A stretch of DNA of 11,127 nt from contig JASJYE010000049.1 of the NCBI GenBank assembly GCA_030123645.1, forward strand, positions 1-11,127, read 5' to 3'. This document shows, in pieces, positions 6,614 to 11,127 of the stretch. Positions within the stretch are counted from its first letter, which is position 1. Each line of letters begins with the position of its first letter. The stretch comes from Candidatus Hydrogenedentota bacterium. Its GTDB lineage: Bacteria; Hydrogenedentota; Hydrogenedentia; Hydrogenedentales; GCA-2746185. Both the position numbers and the translations under genes were made by a program. Under the pieces are notes generated by a model. That model saw only the letters and a list, made by a program, of their open reading frames with translations, did not search any database and had not been told where the DNA came from.

Positions 6614-6695
6614 TGCCCGCTTTTGGGCCTGCGCCTGTGTTTTTCCGGAAGCTGTTCGGAAGCAAGAAGTTATCCTTTAGGAACGTTGAGCAAAG

Positions 6696-7988
6696 ATGTA
6701 CTACGGGTGGAAGATCGTTGGGGCCACATTTGTAACGTGGTTCATCTCCGTTGGGTTTTTGTTCTACTCGTACGGGACTTTTTTCCTTGCACTCGAGAAG
6801 GATTTCGGGGAAAGCCGTTTCGCGATCTCTCTTGGCTTGGCCTGTATGAACATCGCTATGGGACTGTTGGCGCCGTTTCTCGGTCGCGCCGTCGACCAAT
6901 GGTCTATTCGCCGCATCATGCTCATCGGAGCGGCCTGCATGACCGCGGGGTTTCTGGTGGCGTCGCAGGTCACCGCACTGGGGCAATTCATTCTCTTGAT
7001 GGGAACCCTTTTGGGCGTGGGCGCGAGCATGATGGGACAGTTGCCGAACTTGACGCTCGTGTCAAACTGGTTCATCAGGCGCCGGGGCATGGCCCTGGGG
7101 ATCGCTACGATGGGCGTATCGATGTCGGGCATGGTGATGCCGCCCGTGACGATGTGGCTGATTCTGAATTTCGGATGGCGCACGACCTTCGTCGTATTCG
7201 GCTGCCTGTCATCGATAGTCGTGATGCCATTAGTTGGGCTAATTGTGGTGAACCGGCCTGAAGAAATGGGCCTGCATCCGGACGGGGCCTCCGAGGAGGA
7301 CGCATCCCTCCTGGCTGACTCGGCTGAGGTGGGTCCTTTGCGGGATTCCGCCCCAATTTCCGGGGGCAGGAAGCCATCCCCGGAGTTTAGCGTCGCAACT
7401 ACGATTCGGGACAGAGAATTCTGGACGATCACGATTACGATCGCGTTGACCTTCTTTGCGATGAGCGCTGTGCTGACGCACATGATTCCGCACGCAAAGG
7501 ACCTGGGGATAAGCGAGTTGCGGGCGCCGTTCGTCTTGTCGGCCTGCGCGGGTGCGGGCGTGTTCGGAAAGATTCTTTTCGGCTACATCGCAGATTTCCT
7601 GGATGCGCGCTTCGCTCTGCTCCTGAGCATGGGCTTCCAGTTCTGCGGGACGTTCCTCCTTCTGATCGCCGAGTCGTATCCGACACTTATTCTCGTGGGG
7701 ACCATCTTTGGTTTGGGCATGGGCGGCATCCTGCCGCTATGGGGTGCGCTGGTCGGTGAGTACTTTGGCCGGCAATCTTTCGGGCGGGTGATGGGTCTTA
7801 TGGGCCCGTGCATGCTGCCGATACAGGTGTGCGGCGTGCCCTTTGCCGGACTGGTACACGATCTGACCGGGGAATATACCATCGCTTATCGAACGGACCT
7901 GGTGCTCATCCTGCTGGCATCTGTCGTATTGTTGACGCTGCGACGCCCTGCGGCAAGCCGCGGTGACGTGCCCGTCCGCGCCAAATAG
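6696..7988 (+). CDS. MFS transporter (monocarboxylate/oxalate-antiporter-like)
   Basis: A 430-residue inner-membrane protein of the major facilitator superfamily, most like the bacterial OFA/monocarboxylate transporter-type members (the MYYGWKIVGATF start is typical). About twelve hydrophobic segments form two six-helix halves joined by a polar, acidic linker at about residues 190-230. The helix 2-3 loop motif is GRAVDQWSIRRIM, a variant of the MFS GxxxDxxGRR motif. Its second-half counterpart is FGYIADFLDARFALL. Length is normal. The natural substrate cannot be read from the sequence; small organic acids are a family-based guess. The ATG at 6696 fits the conserved N-terminus but has only a weak ribosome binding site (TAGGAAC lies rather far upstream). 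A leucine dehydrogenase-like gene follows on the same strand about 310 bases later, so a link to branched-chain keto or amino acids is conceivable but unproven. Confidence 0.9.
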   Translation: MYYGWKIVGATFVTWFISVGFLFYSYGTFFLALEKDFGESRFAISLGLACMNIAMGLLAPFLGRAVDQWSIRRIMLIGAACMTAGFLVASQVTALGQFILLMGTLLGVGASMMGQLPNLTLVSNWFIRRRGMALGIATMGVSMSGMVMPPVTMWLILNFGWRTTFVVFGCLSSIVVMPLVGLIVVNRPEEMGLHPDGASEEDASLLADSAEVGPLRDSAPISGGRKPSPEFSVATTIRDREFWTITITIALTFFAMSAVLTHMIPHAKDLGISELRAPFVLSACAGAGVFGKILFGYIADFLDARFALLLSMGFQFCGTFLLLIAESYPTLILVGTIFGLGMGGILPLWGALVGEYFGRQSFGRVMGLMGPCMLPIQVCGVPFAGLVHDLTGEYTIAYRTDLVLILLASVVLLTLRRPAASRGDVPVRAK

Positions 7989-8059
7989 CTGGATAGGCAT
8001 AGGTGAGTTTGCCCAACTTACCGGCTATAGTGTGCCAAAACGAAGGAGGCTATTGGTAA

Positions 8060-8161
8060 TTGACACGCGGGGCACTTCTATCGCATATCGCGGCGGCGAT
8101 GGCCTGTTTCCTACTGACGGTGGGCTGCAGCCGCTTAGAAGCGATCGAGTCGGCCAGGTGA
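8060..8161 (+). CDS. Candidate small lipoprotein, 33 codons, TTG start
   Basis: The frame reads LTRGALLSHIAAAMACFLLTVGCSRLEAIESAR and then stop, with the first codon TTG at 8060 read as fMet. AAGGAGG at 8043-8049, among the strongest ribosome-binding-site-like sequences in the window, lies 10 bases upstream. The product has one arginine, a hydrophobic core and LTVGC, which fits a permissive lipoprotein-box pattern (T at -3 is not the preferred Leu). Only 12 residues follow from the predicted lipidated cysteine. A TATAGT at 8026-8031 could be a -10 element, with a poor -35. An in-frame ATG at 8099 would give a shorter, less convincing signal peptide. It may be a real tiny lipoprotein, a leader of the dehydrogenase gene, or the broken start of a longer lipoprotein. 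Confidence 0.35.
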   Translation: MTRGALLSHIAAAMACFLLTVGCSRLEAIESAR

Positions 8162-8298
8162 GTGAAATTCTTTCCCGCATCCTTTCCCAGAAAGGCCCGG
8201 AGGTCCAATTTTGGCGCTCGGGATAAATCGGGTTTCGGGCCAATGATTTCCATTTTAAGAATCCGATTGCAGAATTGAAAGATTCCAGGTTTTCGCAG

Positions 8299-9366
8299 AT
8301 GAATATCGAGGAGATACCGACTGAGGGCTTCGAAAGGGTCGTGCATTGCACGGATCCGGACTCGGGGCTGAACGCGTTCATCTCGGTTCATGACACGACG
8401 CTGGGGCCTGCGCTGGGCGGCGTGCGGATGCTGCCCTATGCAAGCGGGGAGGAAGCGCTGGCGGACGCGATGCGTCTGGCGAAAGCGATGACCTATAAGG
8501 CCGCGGTCGCGCGGACGGGGCAAGGCGGTGGCAAGGGGGTGATCGTTGCCGATCCGTCGGAAAAGACGGAAGCGATGATGCTGGCGATGGGCCGCCTCAT
8601 CAAGGCCTTGGACGGGCAATTCATCGCGGCGGAAGATATGAACATGACCGTCGCGGACCTCGAAACCATGGCGCGCGAAACGCGATGGGTCTCGGGCCTG
8701 TCGCACGAACGGGGATCGAGCGGGAACCCGTCACCGCTGACGGCGCTGGGCTGTCTTGTCGGCATTCAAGCCTCTGCAGAGGAGGTTTTCGGGACTGAAT
8801 CGCTCTCAGGGCGCTGCGTCGCAGTGCAGGGGGTCGGCGCGGTGGGCGGCGCGCTGGCGAAGTTGTGTATCGAAGAAGGCGCCGAGGTGGCCGTCTGCGA
8901 TCTCGATGGTGAAAAGGCCCGCCGGTTTGCCGACTCAAATGGGGCAACGGCGCTCGAGGGGCCGGACGCCTGTCTAAGCTATCCCTGCGATATCCTTTCG
9001 ACTTGTGCGCGCGGCGGTATTCTGAACGCGGAAACCATCCCGAAGCTGCAGTGCCGAATTGTTGCAGGGGCGGCGAACAACCAACTCGATGAGCCAGGGG
9101 ATGCCGAACGATTGCAGAAACGGGGCATTCTATATGCGCCGGACTATGTCATTAACGCTGGCGGAATCATCAATATCGCATGCGAGTTTGCGCCCGCGGG
9201 CTACAGCGATGCGGCGGCGCGGGAGCGGGTGATGGGCATCGGCCCGACCCTAAAAGACGTCCTCCGGATTTCCCGTGAGGAGGATATCTCCACTGCCGCT
9301 GCGGCTGATCGGCTTGCCGAAGCCCGTCTCGCCGAGGGCCGCGCTGCGAATCCGCCCGGTAGTTGA
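8299..9366 (+). CDS. Leucine dehydrogenase-like amino acid dehydrogenase
   Basis: A 355-residue member of the Glu/Leu/Phe/Val dehydrogenase family, closest by eye to Bacillus leucine dehydrogenase. These enzymes reversibly deaminate leucine, isoleucine and valine to 2-oxo acids with NAD+ in the cytosol. Conserved features are HDTTLGPALGGVRM (31-44), substrate lysine K67 in MTYK, catalytic lysine K79 in GGGKG, AEDMNMTVAD with D113, GSSGNPSPLTALG (139-151), the dinucleotide-binding QGVGAVGG (177-184) with acidic D201/D203 favouring NAD, ANNQL (259-263) and YVINAGGIIN (283-292). Pocket residues L39 and G40 match leucine dehydrogenase. ATG 8299 aligns with the family numbering and has a weak AGG 9 bases upstream; an in-frame TTG at 8275 would add 8 residues. 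Substrate preference among branched-chain amino acids is not certain. A strong terminator follows. Confidence 0.9.
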   Translation: MNIEEIPTEGFERVVHCTDPDSGLNAFISVHDTTLGPALGGVRMLPYASGEEALADAMRLAKAMTYKAAVARTGQGGGKGVIVADPSEKTEAMMLAMGRLIKALDGQFIAAEDMNMTVADLETMARETRWVSGLSHERGSSGNPSPLTALGCLVGIQASAEEVFGTESLSGRCVAVQGVGAVGGALAKLCIEEGAEVAVCDLDGEKARRFADSNGATALEGPDACLSYPCDILSTCARGGILNAETIPKLQCRIVAGAANNQLDEPGDAERLQKRGILYAPDYVINAGGIINIACEFAPAGYSDAAARERVMGIGPTLKDVLRISREEDISTAAAADRLAEARLAEGRAANPPGS

Positions 9367-9405
9367 GCATGATCGGTGCACTGTCGCAGCGGGACGCGGG
9401 GTATG

Positions 9406-9440
9406 CGGCGCGGTGATTTAACCGCGTCGTTTTTTTCTTT
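9406..9440 (+). terminator. Strong intrinsic terminator of the leucine dehydrogenase gene
   Basis: CGGCGCGGT (9406-9414) pairs with ACCGCGTCG (9421-9429) in a 9-base-pair stem with one G-T pair and a GATTTA loop. Seven T residues, one C and three more T follow (9430-9440). It begins 39 bases after the stop codon and is among the clearest terminators in the window. Confidence 0.88.
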
Positions 9441-9474
9441 CACATCGGATGTCGAAGCGATATCACTGAAGCAA

Positions 9475-9502
9475 TTGACACCTGAATTGAACACTCTATA
9501 GG
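9475..9502 (+). promoter_or_regulatory. Candidate promoter of the pRiA4b-family gene
   Basis: A perfect TTGACA (9475-9480) lies 16 bases upstream of TATAGG (9497-9502). Transcription would then begin near 9509, only about 4 bases before the ATG at 9513. The AGGAAG at 9500-9505 would be left out of the message. Either the message is nearly leaderless, or the real promoter is elsewhere and AGGAAG is the ribosome binding site. Confidence 0.4.
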
Positions 9503-9512
9503 AAGCTGCTAA

Positions 9513-10118
9513 ATGTCTGACACATCATCCAATATACTCACCATCAAAATTACACTCCTCGAATCTCAACCCAAAATCTGGCGACGATTTCAAGTAGCTG
9601 ACGATATGACACTCGGCAAACTGCACGACGTCATCCAAATCGTGATGGGATGGCAGGATTGTCATCTTCATGATTTCGAACGAGGGAAAAAACGATACAG
9701 TAAACCTGACCCAGAGGAAGATAGCTACGGACCCCCCGCCATCAATGAAGATCAAGTTTCGGTAGGTGAATTACTGAAGCGCAAAAAACAGAAGCTCATG
9801 TACATCTACGACATGGGCGATTACTGGGAACACGCGTTGCAGGTAGAGAATATTTCAGAGCCGGAGTCGAAGCAATTCTATCCGAATTGTATAGAAGGAG
9901 CTTTTGCCTGTCCACCCGAAGACTGCGGGGGCACATGGGGCTACCAAAACATGCTGGAAGCATTGGCTGATCCGAAGCATGAAGAGCATGAGACTTTTGT
10001 CGAATGGATAGGCCCTGATTTTGATGCTGAAGAATTCTACCTCGAGGAAATTAATGAGGTGCTCGAAGATTTTGATAATTACAAATCCGGTTGGGATGAT
10101 TTTGATGGGGAATACTGA
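9513..10118 (+). CDS. Plasmid pRiA4b ORF-3 family protein
   Basis: A 201-residue soluble protein that matches the pRiA4b ORF-3-like domain over nearly its whole length (about residues 8-190). This family was first noted on an Agrobacterium Ri plasmid and is sometimes labelled an IS1096 passenger (TnpR) protein. Recognisable parts are LESQPKIWRRFQV (16-28), LGKLHDVIQIVMGWQDCHLH (34-53), YIYDMGDYWEHALQVE (97-112, the usual YxYDFGDxWxH core), CPPEDCGG (133-140) and a very acidic C-terminus. Its biochemical role is not established, so I assign none. Codon usage is visibly AT-richer than in all neighbours (many AAA, GAA, GAT and ATT codons). It sits between the dehydrogenase terminator and the rpsU promoter as a one-gene unit, which suggests acquisition by transfer. 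No transposase or terminal repeats are visible around it. Confidence 0.9.
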   Translation: MSDTSSNILTIKITLLESQPKIWRRFQVADDMTLGKLHDVIQIVMGWQDCHLHDFERGKKRYSKPDPEEDSYGPPAINEDQVSVGELLKRKKQKLMYIYDMGDYWEHALQVENISEPESKQFYPNCIEGAFACPPEDCGGTWGYQNMLEALADPKHEEHETFVEWIGPDFDAEEFYLEEINEVLEDFDNYKSGWDDFDGEY

Positions 10119-10254
10119 GTGACAAGTCAAAGCTACATTTCGCTCCAATGGGCGAGCAGCGCCTGTAAACATTGGCCACCGGACGAGGGCTATATTTCGT
10201 GCCCCCAGGGGCCAGCCGACCATCTTTCGATCGCAACTTGTTGCTTGCGACTGC

Positions 10255-10283
10255 TTGATCCCTCCTAGGAGGTGTGCTAGAGT
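10255..10283 (+). promoter_or_regulatory. rpsU promoter with a palindrome in the spacer
   Basis: TTGATC (10255-10260) and TAGAGT (10278-10283) are separated by exactly 17 bases, and TGC directly before the -10 makes it an extended -10 element. The first 12 bases of the spacer (10261-10272) are the perfect palindrome CCTCCTAGGAGG, a possible operator. Transcription would begin near 10290 and leave a leader of about 93 bases before the GTG start of rpsU. Confidence 0.55.
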
Positions 10284-10382
10284 TTGTAAATCACGCTGGT
10301 GGGGAGGTCTCAGTTATCGGCGTGCCCGGGTGCTGCTTCTGACTGCGCCCACGATACTCTTGAGAAGGGAGGTTGGTTCCGA

Positions 10383-10568
10383 GTGACGAAAGTTCGTGTC
10401 AGGCCGGATGAGCCTTTTGAAAAGGCGTTGCGCCGATTCAAAAAGAAATGCAACAAGGAAGGGCTCATGCAGCGCCTGAAAGAAGTAAAGCATTACGAAA
10501 AACCCAGCGAACGCCGCCGGCGCAAGTTGGCTAAGGCCATAGCGCGGCAAGCGGCGTCGACAGAGTAG
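10383..10568 (+). CDS. rpsU: 30S ribosomal protein S21 (bS21)
   Basis: A 61-residue basic protein matching bacterial S21, a small-subunit protein that sits near the anti-Shine-Dalgarno end of 16S rRNA and helps initiation. Conserved parts are KVRVRPDEPFEKALRRFKKK (residues 3-22), the YEKPSERRRRK segment and a lysine/arginine-rich C-terminal helix. It is somewhat shorter than the 71-residue E. coli protein, within the normal range. I chose GTG 10383 because the S21 homology begins there and AGGGAGG (10366-10372) is 10 bases upstream. The open frame can be extended to 10299, but those 28 codons show no S21-like sequence. It has its own promoter and a strong terminator, so it appears to be monocistronic. 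Confidence 0.93.
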   Translation: MTKVRVRPDEPFEKALRRFKKKCNKEGLMQRLKEVKHYEKPSERRRRKLAKAIARQAASTE

Positions 10569-10595
10569 ATTTCCTTTTAAATGTATAGGTGAGTG

Positions 10596-10630
10596 GGCAG
10601 GGCTGTGCGGCAGTCCTGCCTTTCCTTTTT
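10596..10630 (+). terminator. Intrinsic terminator of rpsU
   Basis: GGCAGGGCTG (10596-10605) pairs with CAGTCCTGCC (10611-10620) in a 10-base-pair stem with one G-T pair and a 5-base TGCGG loop, followed by TTTCCTTTTT. It starts 27 bases after the rpsU stop. The T-rich tail ends only 6 bases before the ATG of the next gene. Confidence 0.85.
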
Positions 10631-10636
10631 GCGATT

Positions 10637-11127
10637 ATGTCTCCCGCCCCGCCAGATCAAGAGAACTCGGAGGGATTTTCCGTTACTCGCGAGGAGGTGC
10701 GGCTGCGCCTGGACGTTTTTCTAGCCGGCCGGATTGAGGACGTCTCGCGCTCGTTCATCAAGCAGGCGATCAAAGATGAGCGCGTGATGGTGAACGGGCG
10801 AGTCGTAACGCGGCCGGGCAAGACGCTTTCGGCGGACGACCGTGTCAGCATCCGGCTGCCGCCCGCGCCGCTTAGCGAGCCGCTGCCGGAAGATATCCAA
10901 TTGGACGTGGTGTACGAAGACGGGGACATCCTCGTCGTCAACAAACCTTCGGGGCTGGTGGTGCATCCTGCGCCGGGTCACTCGTCAGGCACCTTGGTGA
11001 ACGCGGTGCTGTACCATTGCAAGGACTTTCGCGGCCCTTACGGCCGGGAGGACAAGGGCCTCGACTCCTTGCGTCCGGGCATAGTGCACCGGCTCGACCG
11101 TTTCACCTCGGGGGTGATGGTCGTTGC
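10637..11127 (+). CDS. rluD: RluD-type 23S rRNA pseudouridine synthase (3' end outside window)
   Basis: The first 163 codons of a RluA/RluD-family pseudouridine synthase, which isomerises uridines in rRNA; RluD modifies helix 69 of 23S rRNA. An S4-like RNA-binding domain spans about residues 20-72 (RLDVFLAGRIEDVSRSFIKQ, then VMVNGRVVTRPG). The catalytic domain begins with VVYEDGDILVVNKPSGLVVH (91-110), PAPGHSSGTLVNAVL (111-125) and the active-site motif GIVHRLDRFTSG (148-159), whose D154 is the catalytic aspartate. E. coli RluD has HRLDKDTTG, so Arg-Phe replaces Lys-Asp after the catalytic residue. The frame is open to the window edge. ATG 10637 is the natural start by homology, though no Shine-Dalgarno precedes it. 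RluD rather than RluA or RluC is favoured by the S4 domain and VVHPAPGH; the exact target is inferred. Confidence 0.88.
   Translation, partial: MSPAPPDQENSEGFSVTREEVRLRLDVFLAGRIEDVSRSFIKQAIKDERVMVNGRVVTRPGKTLSADDRVSIRLPPAPLSEPLPEDIQLDVVYEDGDILVVNKPSGLVVHPAPGHSSGTLVNAVLYHCKDFRGPYGREDKGLDSLRPGIVHRLDRFTSGVMVV

Larger units (their letters stand above)
6340..6695. other. Gene-free interval between the ankyrin and MFS genes
   Basis: I see no convincing gene in these 356 bases; short open frames here lack family features. The interval holds the hairpin terminator at 6551-6590, the second copy of the 22-base repeat (6592-6613), a short GCCC/GGGC hairpin (6615-6628) and a CGGAAGC pair of direct repeats (6646-6652 and 6657-6663). 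I found no strong promoter for the MFS gene. A small RNA ending at the terminator is possible but not shown. Confidence 0.5.

Noticed and set aside
8181..8195. CCTTTC/GAAAGG hairpin between the MFS and dehydrogenase genes
   Set aside because: The stem is 6 base pairs, weak, and is not followed by a T-run, so I do not call it a terminator.
9441..10254. IS element or transposon around the pRiA4b-family gene
   Set aside because: The family is sometimes annotated as an IS passenger, but no transposase frame, inverted terminal repeats or target-site duplication can be seen.
10299..10382. N-terminal extension of S21 by 28 codons from GTG 10299
   Set aside because: The extension has no S21 similarity, covers the leader and the strong AGGGAGG site, and the homologous protein starts exactly at GTG 10383.

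Overview
The window is ordinary-looking bacterial chromosome, GC-rich except for one AT-richer gene near the right end. Several proteins carry Sec-type signal peptides, and a candidate small lipoprotein is present, so a diderm (Gram-negative-type) cell is likely. The mix of exported methyltransferases, a large exported ankyrin protein, an MTH1187-type thiamine-binding protein and a leucine dehydrogenase would fit an environmental lineage such as Planctomycetota or Hydrogenedentota. That placement is a guess from gene content; nothing in the sequence fixes the phylum. No rRNA, tRNA, CRISPR array, insertion sequence or phage module was seen.

Left part (1-4039). The window opens inside a small helical protein of unknown function. 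It is followed by an apparent two-gene unit: an exported SAM-type methyltransferase and, 6 bases later, an APC-family amino-acid permease. Converging on the permease, with stop codons overlapping by four bases, is a minus-strand gene for a second exported methyltransferase, fused to a DUF442-like cysteine phosphatase domain. The two methyltransferases resemble each other, so the block looks like a small neighbourhood of exported, possibly cell-envelope, enzymes around one transporter.

Middle (4040-6695). A 193-base divergent promoter region serves the methyltransferase-phosphatase gene leftward and a thiamine-binding protein/ankyrin-repeat pair rightward. A 356-base gap without genes follows the ankyrin gene. 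It holds a hairpin terminator and the second copy of a 22-base repeat whose first copy lies just upstream of the thiamine-binding gene.

Right part (6696-11127). An MFS transporter is followed by a candidate 33-codon lipoprotein ORF and then a leucine dehydrogenase-like gene with a textbook intrinsic terminator. Next is an AT-richer pRiA4b ORF-3 family gene, probably acquired by transfer. After it comes rpsU (ribosomal protein S21) with its own promoter and terminator, and last the 5' part of an RluD-type pseudouridine synthase gene that runs off the window.

The most unusual items are the exported methyltransferase-phosphatase fusion and its exported paralogue beside the permease, the 22-base repeat upstream of two transcription units, and a perfect palindrome inside the rpsU promoter spacer.
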